Below, piece after piece: positions 23,755-31,213 of a stretch of DNA of 64,000 nt (its first letter is position 1; each line of letters opens with the position of its first letter). The position numbers and the translations under genes were made by a program. Below the pieces are notes generated by a model, which had not been told where the DNA came from, ran no database searches, and saw only the letters and a program-made list of their open reading frames with translations. Source of the DNA: Bacteroidales bacterium (GTDB taxonomy: Bacteria > Bacteroidota > Bacteroidia > Bacteroidales > Muribaculaceae); the NCBI GenBank assembly GCA_900770215.1, contig CAAGJW010000037.1, positions 32,207 to 96,206 of the forward strand, read 5' to 3'.

Positions 23755-25776
23755 TCACCATATCACAACGCGATCGCCGGGATCGAGCCACAGCTTGTCG
23801 CCGCTCTTGATGTTGAAGGCGTTGTAGAACGTGTCGATGTTGCGCAGAGTGGCGTTCACGCGGTTGCGGCCTATCGAGTGGGGGTCGCTCTTGGTCTGCT
23901 GATACATGGCCTCGTCGGTCATGTTTTCGGCCCAGATGCGGCCATAGCTCAGGTAGAAGCGCTGCGTGGGCGTGAAGCCATCGATGGGCTTGCCCTGCTG
24001 GTACTCTTGCGTGTTTTTGAAGGCGTCGTAGGACACACGCAGGCCGCCTTGGTCGGCAATGTTCTCGCCCAGGGTGAGATGGCCGTTGGCATGCTCACCG
24101 TTGACGACCACAATCTTGTCGAACTGTGCTGCAAGTTCCTCGGCCAGGGCGTTGAAGCGCTTAGCGTCTTGCTCGGTCCACCAGCCCTTCATGTTGCCAC
24201 TGGCGTCGAACATGCGGCCCTGGTCGTCGAAGCCGTGGGTCATCTCATGACCTATCACCACGCCTATGGCGCCATAGTTGGTGGCATCGTCGGCCTTGGG
24301 GTCGAAGAACGGGGCTTGCAGTATGGCAGCCGGGAACACGATCTCGTTGTTCAGCGGGTTGTAGTAGGCGTTCACCGTCTGCGGCGTCATGCCCCACTCG
24401 GTCTTGTCGACGGGCTTGTCCATCTTGTCGAGATTGTAGCGGGTGTCGAAGGCCGCCACGTTTTTCACATTCTCATAGAGCGAGAGCTTGGGGTCGATGG
24501 TGAGCTTGCTGTAGTCGCGCCACTTGTCGGGATAGCCCACCTTCACCATGTAGGAGTTGAGCTTGACCAGAGCGTTGATTTTGGTGGTGTCGCTCATCCA
24601 GGTGAGGTTGGCGATGTGCGTAGCCAGCGACTTGCGCAGGTTTTCGATGAGCTTGAGCATCTTGGTCTTGGACTCGGGCGGGAAATACTTGGCCACATAG
24701 AGTTGTCCCAAAGCTTCACCCATCATGCCGTTGGGGTAGCCCAGGGCACGCTTCCAGCGGGGCTTCTGCGCCTTCTGCCCGCTCAAGGTGCGGCCATAGA
24801 AGTCGAAGTTGGCATCGCGGAAGGCATCGCTCAGCTCGCTGCTTGCGCCACTGATGATGTTGTAGGCCAGGTAGTAGCGCAGTTGCTTGTCGGTGAGGGT
24901 CTTCATGAATTTTTGCGCCACAGCCATCACCTTGGGTTGGGCCAGGATCACCTGCTTGGTGGCGGGGATGCCCATGAGCGTGAAATACTCGGTCCAGTTC
25001 ACTGCCGGATACTCCTTCTGGAGCTGCTCGACGGTGTAGATGTTGTACTGCTTGGTGTAGTCACGCGCCTCGGCACGCGACATCATGGCCTGTGCAAACT
25101 GATACTCCATGTTGTAGACCGTCTTGGAGGCTGCCTGGGCATCGGCCTTGCTGTAGCCGGCCAGGGTGAACAGCTTGACGATATAGTCGCGGAAGAGTTG
25201 CTGTATCTTCTTGCTCTTGGCGTCGGTGTTGAGGTAGTAGTCGCGATCGGGCATGCTCATGCCGCCGGCATCCATGTAGAGCACATTCATGTTGCTATTC
25301 ATCAAGTCGCCTTGCACGCCGATGCCAAAGAAGGGATTGCCCATGCACAGGTGCTGGCGGGCGATTTCACGGGTAAGGTCGCTGCGCTTGAGAGCCTTGA
25401 CGATAGCAAGGTCGTGCTGCAAGGGAGCAGCGCCCTCCTTGTTGAGACGCACACTGTCCATAGCCATGTCGTAGAGATCGATCACCTTCTGACCGTTGGA
25501 GCCAGGAGTTTGGGGTGTCTTCTGCAAGTCCTCGATGAGGCTGCGCAATTGCTTGCGGTTGTTCTCGGCCAGGTCGTTGAATACGCCATAGCTCGAATAC
25601 TCGGGCTTGAGGGGGTTGGCTTTCATCCAGCCGCCGCCGGCATACTCATAGAAATCCTCTCCAGGAGCCACGCTGGGGTCCATGTCGGCCTTGTTGATAC
25701 CGTGGCCTTGGGCCAATGCAGCAATTGCAGGCAAGATCATGCATGCAATTGCAATTGTTTTCTTCACATTCTTCAT
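23755..25776 (-). CDS. pepO: M13 family zinc metallopeptidase (PepO/neprilysin-like)
   Basis: The 673-residue product has a signal peptide (MKNVKKTIAIACMILPAIAALAQG), the M13 N-terminal domain from about 30 (DFYEYAGGGWMKANP) and the C-terminal catalytic domain. The zinc site HEMTH is at about residue 510 in VIGHEMTHGFDDQGR, the third ligand in ENIADQGG at about 572, and substrate-binding NAYYNPLNNEIVFPA is present; the end is DRVVIW, near the usual W. It is a periplasmic or surface endopeptidase acting on oligopeptides. First gene of a likely three-gene unit with the lipoprotein and the HMA-AraC regulator. Confidence 0.93.
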   Translation of the reverse strand: MKNVKKTIAIACMILPAIAALAQGHGINKADMDPSVAPGEDFYEYAGGGWMKANPLKPEYSSYGVFNDLAENNRKQLRSLIEDLQKTPQTPGSNGQKVIDLYDMAMDSVRLNKEGAAPLQHDLAIVKALKRSDLTREIARQHLCMGNPFFGIGVQGDLMNSNMNVLYMDAGGMSMPDRDYYLNTDAKSKKIQQLFRDYIVKLFTLAGYSKADAQAASKTVYNMEYQFAQAMMSRAEARDYTKQYNIYTVEQLQKEYPAVNWTEYFTLMGIPATKQVILAQPKVMAVAQKFMKTLTDKQLRYYLAYNIISGASSELSDAFRDANFDFYGRTLSGQKAQKPRWKRALGYPNGMMGEALGQLYVAKYFPPESKTKMLKLIENLRKSLATHIANLTWMSDTTKINALVKLNSYMVKVGYPDKWRDYSKLTIDPKLSLYENVKNVAAFDTRYNLDKMDKPVDKTEWGMTPQTVNAYYNPLNNEIVFPAAILQAPFFDPKADDATNYGAIGVVIGHEMTHGFDDQGRMFDASGNMKGWWTEQDAKRFNALAEELAAQFDKIVVVNGEHANGHLTLGENIADQGGLRVSYDAFKNTQEYQQGKPIDGFTPTQRFYLSYGRIWAENMTDEAMYQQTKSDPHSIGRNRVNATLRNIDTFYNAFNIKSGDKLWLDPGDRVVIW

Positions 25777-25827
25777 AGAAGTTATTTTTAGTTAATTGTG
25801 TAGAAGTAATGATTTTTAAATACTGAG

Positions 25828-25835
25828 CAAAAATA
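25828..25835 (-). promoter_or_regulatory. -7 box of the M13 peptidase operon
   Basis: TATTTTTG on the - strand fits TAnnTTTG, about 50 bases upstream of the ATG. Confidence 0.4.
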
Positions 25836-25928
25836 GTCAAAAAAAATCACTTAATATTCAACACAGTCAATAAATAAATGACAATATGTGGGGCACGCGA
25901 TTGCGCCAACCGTGGGTCATGGGGAATG

Positions 25929-26528
25929 CTACCTGATGTGAAGCACGCGGTGCACCTGCAGCGAGAGCCTCCACTCGGGGTGTGCCAGCACGGCCTCGAC
26001 ACAGGCCTGCATGTTGCGGCGGCACTGCTGCTCGTCGGGCACGTAGCAGGGCTGCAAGTAGCGGTGGGCCGTAGCGATGCCTTGATACTGGCTCAAGTCC
26101 TGACCCAGATACACGACCTTGAGCTCGTCGCAATGGTCGAGCACGAGCGGGTGGGCGTCGCCGCCCTCAAAGCCCTGCTTGGGCGAGAGCGTGACCCAGT
26201 CGATGCTGGCGGGCAAGGCGTGGGTGCCGTTGGTCTCGATAGCGACGCGCTTGCCGGTGCCCTGCTTGAGGGCCGCCACCAGGTCGTCGTCGACAAAGAG
26301 CGACGGCTCGCCGCCGGTGAGCACCACCAGTGGCGCCTGCGGGTAGCGGGCCACCTGCTCCACAATGCTGGCCACACTCATCATAGTGCCCTGCTCGTGG
26401 CGGGTGTCGCAGAAGGCGCAGTGCAGGTTGCAGCCGCTCAGGCGCACAAACACGCTTGCCGTGCCTGTGTTGTAGCCCTCGCCTTGCAACGAGTAGAATA
26501 TCTCATTGATTTTCAACATCTTCATCAT
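25929..26528 (-). CDS. queE: 7-carboxy-7-deazaguanine synthase (QueE)
   Basis: A 199-residue radical SAM protein with the QueE-type cluster motif CNLHCAFCDT (a C-x3-C-x2-C motif), the N-terminal EIFYSLQGEG and the GGEPSL motif. It converts 6-carboxytetrahydropterin to 7-carboxy-7-deazaguanine, the third step of preQ0 synthesis. It is the last gene of queF-queC-queD-queE; its start overlaps the queD end by 26 bases. The frame begins MMKMLKINEI; the third Met (26519) is an alternative start that still overlaps. Confidence 0.93.
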   Translation of the reverse strand: MMKMLKINEIFYSLQGEGYNTGTASVFVRLSGCNLHCAFCDTRHEQGTMMSVASIVEQVARYPQAPLVVLTGGEPSLFVDDDLVAALKQGTGKRVAIETNGTHALPASIDWVTLSPKQGFEGGDAHPLVLDHCDELKVVYLGQDLSQYQGIATAHRYLQPCYVPDEQQCRRNMQACVEAVLAHPEWRLSLQVHRVLHIR

Positions 26529-26856
26529 CCTTTACATAGGTAGCCAGGTTGTTGCGCGACTCCTGCACATCGGCACGATAGCACTCGGGTATAGACTGCA
26601 CTATCCAGTGCGCTATGTTCTCGGCCGTGGGGTTGAACGGGAGCACCTCGTTCAGGTTACGATGGTCGAGACGGTCGGTGACGGCTTTCTTCAACTTGGA
26701 GAAGTCATAGACCATGCCGTTGTGGTCCAGGTCGCGGGCACGGCAATACACCGTGATAATCCAGTTGTGGCCATGCAGATTGCCGCACTTGCTCTCATAG
26801 TCGAGCCTGAGCTGGTGGCTGGCCGATATCTCAATAGTCTTTTTTACGTAATACAT
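26503..26856 (-). CDS. queD: 6-carboxytetrahydropterin synthase (QueD)
   Basis: The 117-residue enzyme starts at the ATG at 26856 (MYYVKKTIEISASHQL); the longer frame upstream is non-homologous read-through. Zinc-binding histidines are in SASHQL and CGNLHGHNW, where the catalytic Cys and the HGH pair lie; the end contains PTAENIAHWI. It makes 6-carboxy-tetrahydropterin from dihydroneopterin triphosphate. It is embedded in the que operon, with queE overlapping its 3' end. Confidence 0.93.
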   Translation of the reverse strand: MYYVKKTIEISASHQLRLDYESKCGNLHGHNWIITVYCRARDLDHNGMVYDFSKLKKAVTDRLDHRNLNEVLPFNPTAENIAHWIVQSIPECYRADVQESRNNLATYVKDDEDVENQ

Positions 26857-26902
26857 TGTGGTTGTGATTGTGTTGAGTGTTTTTTTTAGGGATGTGACAG
26901 CA

Positions 26903-27574
26903 TCACGATTGCGGGTCGTCGCACTCATACTCGGTGGTGTCGACAATGCCAGCCTCGCGCAGGGCCTCGCGGCGCTCGCGGCAGGTGCCACACTTGCCGC
27001 AATGCTTCTCCCGGCCCTTGTAGCACGAGTAGGTCTCGCTATAGTCGATGCCCAAGCGCTTGCCATGGCGGGCGATGTCGGCCTTGCTGATACTGGTGTA
27101 GGGGGCAAATATCTTGATGCCCTCGTAGGTGCCGTTCTGCATGGCCTGCGACATGGCTTGGATGAAGCCAGGGCGGCAGTCGGGATAGATGGCATGGTCG
27201 CCGGCATGGTTGGCTATCATCACGCGCTTGAGACCGTTGCTCTCGGCAATGCCACAGGCAATGGCCAGCATGATGCCGTTGCGGAAGGGCACCACCGTCG
27301 ACTTCATGTTCTCGTCGTCGTAGTTCCCCTCGGGGATGTCGTCGGCCGTCTCGAGCAGTGCACTCTTGAAATAGCGGTGCATAAACTCGAGCGGAATGAT
27401 GAGGTGCTTGATGCCCAAGCGCTGGCAATGGGTGACTGCACACACCCGCTCGCGGCCGTTCTGCGTGGAGCCGTAGTCAAATGTGATGGCGAGGGCTATC
27501 TCGTCTTTATACTCGTAGAGCAGCGTGGTGCTGTCCATGCCGCCCGATGTGATGATTACTGCGTCTTTAGCCAT
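26903..27574 (-). CDS. queC: 7-cyano-7-deazaguanine synthase (QueC)
   Basis: The 223-residue ATP-dependent enzyme begins at the ATG at 27574 (MAKDAVIITSGGMDSTT); the ORF extension before it lacks homology. The PP-loop SGGMDSTT (about 10-17) binds ATP, and the C-terminal CYKGREKHCGKCGTC provides the four-Cys zinc site. It converts 7-carboxy-7-deazaguanine to preQ0 with ammonia. It starts 23 bases after the queF stop. Confidence 0.93.
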   Translation of the reverse strand: MAKDAVIITSGGMDSTTLLYEYKDEIALAITFDYGSTQNGRERVCAVTHCQRLGIKHLIIPLEFMHRYFKSALLETADDIPEGNYDDENMKSTVVPFRNGIMLAIACGIAESNGLKRVMIANHAGDHAIYPDCRPGFIQAMSQAMQNGTYEGIKIFAPYTSISKADIARHGKRLGIDYSETYSCYKGREKHCGKCGTCRERREALREAGIVDTTEYECDDPQS

Positions 27575-27596
27575 AATGCTGCAAATTAAAAAAGAT

Positions 27597-28073
27597 TTAA
27601 TGTTTAACTTGGTCGAAACTGGCCAGCAGGCGGGCCTTGACCAAGTCTTGATGCTGGTCGTCGCCATAGTTGGCAAAGGGATAGATCGAGATGCCGCCGC
27701 GGGGGTTGAAGATACCGCGCACCTCGATATACTTGGGATCCATGAGCTTGACCAGGTCTTTCATAATGATGTTGACACAATCCTCATGAAAGTCGCCGTG
27801 ATTGCGGAAGCTGAACAAGTAGAGCTTCAAGCTCTTGCTCTCTACCATGCGCTCGCGCGGGATGTAGTTGATGACAATGCGCCCGAAGTCGGGCTGCCCC
27901 GTCTTGGGGCACAGGCTGGTGAACTCGGGACAGTCGAATGTGACCAAATACTCGTTGCCCGGGTGCTTGTTGACAAAGGTCTCCAGCACATCGGGCCGGT
28001 AGTCGAATTGATACTTAGTGCCTTGATTGCCCAGCAGCGTCACGCCCTGCAATTCTTTTTCGTTTCTTGACAT
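27597..28073 (-). CDS. queF: NADPH-dependent preQ0 reductase (QueF)
   Basis: A 158-residue single-domain (type I) QueF with the catalytic cysteine in [14 protein letters not shown] (about residue 55), the substrate-binding [20 protein letters not shown] and the end of the T-fold. It reduces preQ0 to preQ1, the precursor for tRNA queuosine. It is the first gene of the operon and is preceded by a promoter with a -7 box at 28114-28121. No tgt or queA is in this window. Confidence 0.94.
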   Translation of the reverse strand: MSRNEKELQGVTLLGNQGTKYQFDYRPDVLETFVNKHPGNEYLVTFDCPEFTSLCPKTGQPDFGRIVINYIPRERMVESKSLKLYLFSFRNHGDFHEDCVNIIMKDLVKLMDPKYIEVRGIFNPRGGISIYPFANYGDDQHQDLVKARLLASFDQVKH

Positions 28074-28113
28074 AATCTCTCAATCTCCTCTTGTTACTTC
28101 TTTATTGAAACTA

Positions 28114-28121
28114 CAAAGATA
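28114..28121 (-). promoter_or_regulatory. -7 box of the que operon
   Basis: TATCTTTG on the - strand fits TAnnTTTG. The leader before queF is only about 35 bases, too short for a preQ1 riboswitch with a separate expression platform. Confidence 0.5.
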
Positions 28122-28166
28122 ATACTTTTTTTGCACAATAGTGGCGCGTGCACCCAGCGTCAACTG

Positions 28167-30395
28167 TCAATGCAGGGCCTTGAGCTGGCTGGGGTCGCCC
28201 ACTATCCACAGCGTGTCGCCCTCGTTGAAGACCACATCGGGCGTGGGGCTGATATACACGTCGTCGTCGCGCTCGATGGCCACCAGTAGCGACTTGTAGT
28301 GCTCGCGCAGTTGGGCCTGGGCCAGCGACCGGCCCACAAGCGGCGAACCAGGCCCGATAGAAAAGTGCACAAACTCCTCCTTGTGCTGCACAGGGGCGTC
28401 GTTGCTGTCGTGGGCTTCCACCACCGGCAGCATGAGCTGCAATTTCTCGTCGGTGCCTATCACGCCCAGCATATCGCCAGGAAAAATGCGCATGTCGCCG
28501 CCAGGCACGGGATAGGACGTGCCGTTGCGCTGCACGTTGACCACATTCACGTCGTAGTGCTCACGCAGGCGGGCCTCGGCCAGTGTCTGACCCACAAAGG
28601 GGCAACTGTAGCCCACGCGCATATAGGCCAGGTGGAAGTCGCTCACCAGCACGTTGTTCTTGCCCGTGCGGTGGTTCTCGCGCTCATTCATATTGTCGAG
28701 AAAGCGCTGCTCTACCTGGTTGATGCGCTTGCGCAGCAGCGGCGAGAACACCAGGATGAGCAGCAGGCACAAGGCGGTGGCACCCACGACCGAGTTGAGT
28801 GTAGAGAGCGTGGCCTTGAAATAAAAGAAAGTGATCCACAGCGTGACCAGGAAACTGACGACCGACATCACCCCGAGGGGCACGTAGCTAATCTTGCCGC
28901 TCTCGTTCACCAGCTGGGCACGTTCCTGGGCCTTGGTGCGCGGCACGATGATGCCATACAGGAAGGGCGACACCAGGGCAAAGCCGCACAAGGCAGCCAG
29001 CAGGCGCCCCCAGTGCCCAGGCACGGCCTCGTAGATGAGCGGCATGACGATGTGGCGTATCGGGAACCACAAGGCCGTCACCACCACGGTATACACTACC
29101 AGCGTAACGAGGTAGCGCCTCACCACCTTGTGCCACAGCTGCCGCGACTGGCTCATCTCGCCGTGGGCAGCATTCTTGCTGTAGCCCTCGAGCAGCACGC
29201 CCCACTTCTTGGGCAGGTGGCGAGCCACCCAGTTGTAGCACGGTTGTGCCTGCTTGATGAAAAACGGTGTAAAAAACGTGGTGATGACCGACACGGCCAC
29301 GATGATGGGATATATGTTCTTGCCCAGCACGCCCAGCTGGGTGCCAGTGGTGGCGATGATAAACGAGAACTCGCCTATCTGCGTCAGGCAGAAGCCCGAC
29401 TCCATGGCGGTCTTGAGCGGCTGGCCCGTGACCACCATGCCAAAGGTGCCAAACGTGATCATGCCCACAACCACCACAGCGGCCAGCAGCAAGATGATGC
29501 CAGCATTGTTCCACATGAGCACCGGGTCGACCATCATGCCCACCGAGATGAAGAACACAGCCCCGAAGAGGTCTTTCACCGGGGTGATGATGCGCTCGAT
29601 GCGCTCGGCCTCGGTCGTGCCAGCCAGTATCGAGCCTATCACAAAGGCGCCAAGAGCCAGTGAGAAACCCGACCATACTGCCAGTGTGGCCATGCCGAAA
29701 CACAGCCCCATGGCAATGATGAGCATGAGCTCGTCGCTGATAAAGCGCCTGAACTTCTTGAGCAGGCTGGGAATGACGAAGATGCCCACAGTGAACCAAA
29801 TGATGAGGTAGAACGACAGCTTGAGCACTGCCTCTATCATTTGGTCGCCCTCCACCCGCTTGTTGATGGCTATCGACGAGAGAATGACCAGCAGCACCAC
29901 AGCCACGAGGTCCTCGACGATGAGCACGGCCATCACCCGGGGCACAAAGCTGCGGTGCTTGAGGTTGAGATCGGAGAGCGCCTTGATGATGATGGTGGTC
30001 GACGACATCGATATCATGCCGCCCAGAAATATCGCATCGATGGTGGAATAGCCCAGCATGCCACCCACTACAAACCCCACACCCATCATGCCCACCACAA
30101 TAATCAGGCAGGTGAGCAGGGCCGTGCCGCCCACTTTCACCAGCTTCTGGAAGCTGAACTCAAGCCCCAGCGAGAACAGGAGCACCACGATGCCCAGCTG
30201 GGCCCAGAAGCTAATGTTGTCGGGGTTGGCCACCGTGGGCAGGAACTTGAAGTGGGGGCTGGCGATGAAGCCAGCCACGATGTAGCCCAGCACCAGGGGT
30301 TGCTTGAGCAGTTTAAAAACGATGGCGGCAATCGCGGCCAGCATCAGGATGAGCGCGAAGTCGCCTATGAGCGATTGTATGATATCGGAATGCAT
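28167..30395 (-). CDS. Kef-type cation:proton antiporter with two TrkA-C domains
   Basis: The 742-residue protein begins with a CPA2-type antiporter membrane domain (about 1-410, multiple hydrophobic helices; GFIASPHFKF, GGMISMSSTTIIIKAL), then a second hydrophobic block around 430-560, and two C-terminal TrkA-C-like domains (VGYSCPFVGQTLAEARLRE and GSPLVGRSLAQAQLREHY, each followed by a G-D-x-L/I-x-V-I/V-G motif). A NAD-binding Rossmann domain (TrkA-N) is not evident, so control by a nucleotide on that domain is unlikely; TrkA-C domains may bind another nucleotide ligand. Probable role: K+/H+ or Na+/H+ exchange at the inner membrane. The MgtC/SapB gene lies 7 bases upstream in the same direction. 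Confidence 0.87.
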   Translation of the reverse strand: MHSDIIQSLIGDFALILMLAAIAAIVFKLLKQPLVLGYIVAGFIASPHFKFLPTVANPDNISFWAQLGIVVLLFSLGLEFSFQKLVKVGGTALLTCLIIVVGMMGVGFVVGGMLGYSTIDAIFLGGMISMSSTTIIIKALSDLNLKHRSFVPRVMAVLIVEDLVAVVLLVILSSIAINKRVEGDQMIEAVLKLSFYLIIWFTVGIFVIPSLLKKFRRFISDELMLIIAMGLCFGMATLAVWSGFSLALGAFVIGSILAGTTEAERIERIITPVKDLFGAVFFISVGMMVDPVLMWNNAGIILLLAAVVVVGMITFGTFGMVVTGQPLKTAMESGFCLTQIGEFSFIIATTGTQLGVLGKNIYPIIVAVSVITTFFTPFFIKQAQPCYNWVARHLPKKWGVLLEGYSKNAAHGEMSQSRQLWHKVVRRYLVTLVVYTVVVTALWFPIRHIVMPLIYEAVPGHWGRLLAALCGFALVSPFLYGIIVPRTKAQERAQLVNESGKISYVPLGVMSVVSFLVTLWITFFYFKATLSTLNSVVGATALCLLLILVFSPLLRKRINQVEQRFLDNMNERENHRTGKNNVLVSDFHLAYMRVGYSCPFVGQTLAEARLREHYDVNVVNVQRNGTSYPVPGGDMRIFPGDMLGVIGTDEKLQLMLPVVEAHDSNDAPVQHKEEFVHFSIGPGSPLVGRSLAQAQLREHYKSLLVAIERDDDVYISPTPDVVFNEGDTLWIVGDPSQLKALH

Positions 30396-30402
30396 AGTGT
30401 GG

Positions 30403-31122
30403 TCAGAAGTTGGGTTCGTTGGTCAATGTGATTGAGATGGGATCGCTGAAGCAGGCTTCAAGCTCGCCGAAGAGGCTGGTCACGCTCACGGTGTCGCGCG
30501 TGAGCACGACATAGTTGATAATCGACACGTTGTCCTCGTAGTTGTATTTCACATACTCGCGCGACGCCTTCACGTCGTATTTCTTGAGCACGTCGAGACT
30601 CTTGTCGAGGTCGCTCACGATGCCATGCACCTTCACCCTTATCACCTTGTGCTCCCACAAGAAGCCGGCCCGCTGCTCATATTTCTCGATGTAGACCAGC
30701 ACAAAAATGATGAGCAGGGTGGCAATTGTGGTGATCAGGTACATGCCAGCTCCCACTGCAAGCCCTATGCAGGCCGTCATCCAGATGCCGGCCGCCGTGG
30801 TGAGGCCGCGCACCGAGCCTTTCATCTGAATGATGGCACCGGCACCCAAAAAGCCCACGCCGCTCACCACCTGGGCGGCAATGCGCCCCGGGTCACCGTT
30901 TTTCAAGCCCAGGTACTCCTGCGGGATGTAGATGCTGATGAGCATGGCCAGCGTGGCACCCATGGCAATGAGCGAGAAAGTGCGCAAGCCGGCAATCTGG
31001 CCCTTGCGGCGGCGCTCAAAGCCTATGGCCGCCCCCAGCAGCATGCTCAGCAGCAGCTTGAACACAGCTCCGGCCACATTCACATCGGGGCTCATGATGT
31101 CGTGATATATCGATTCTATCAT
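30403..31122 (-). CDS. MgtC/SapB family membrane protein
   Basis: A 239-residue protein with about five hydrophobic helices and the MgtC/SapB signatures AAIGFERRRKGQIAGLRTFSL and VSGVGFLGAGAIIQ, then LTTAAGIW and a C-terminal cytoplasmic domain of about 85 residues. MgtC proteins act in adaptation to low magnesium, partly by modulating ATP synthase or ion homeostasis; the family also occurs where no Mg function is proven. It precedes the Kef antiporter by 7 bases, so co-transcription is likely. Promoter -7 box at 31147-31154. Confidence 0.9.
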   Translation of the reverse strand: MIESIYHDIMSPDVNVAGAVFKLLLSMLLGAAIGFERRRKGQIAGLRTFSLIAMGATLAMLISIYIPQEYLGLKNGDPGRIAAQVVSGVGFLGAGAIIQMKGSVRGLTTAAGIWMTACIGLAVGAGMYLITTIATLLIIFVLVYIEKYEQRAGFLWEHKVIRVKVHGIVSDLDKSLDVLKKYDVKASREYVKYNYEDNVSIINYVVLTRDTVSVTSLFGELEACFSDPISITLTNEPNF

Positions 31123-31146
31123 GTCTTATTTATCTCCTAATTTCTA

Positions 31147-31154
31147 CAAAGGTA
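31147..31154 (-). promoter_or_regulatory. -7 box of the MgtC-antiporter operon
   Basis: TACCTTTG on the - strand fits TAnnTTTG, about 25 bases before the MgtC ATG; it lies 13 bases from the divergent box for the OPT gene. Confidence 0.5.
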
Positions 31155-31167
31155 AGAAATTTTACAC

Positions 31168-31175
31168 TATCTTTG
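31168..31175 (+). promoter_or_regulatory. -7 box of the OPT transporter gene
   Basis: TATCTTTG fits TAnnTTTG, 38 bases before the ATG at 31214. The two divergent boxes lie within 30 bases of each other, so the promoters overlap. Confidence 0.5.
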
Positions 31176-31213
31176 CGATATCTTAGTGTTTATTCAACTT
31201 AAAAAACAAATAA

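Noticed and set aside
28074..28140. A preQ1 riboswitch in front of queF
   Set aside because: The leader after the -7 box is only about 35 bases and does not contain the aptamer pattern.
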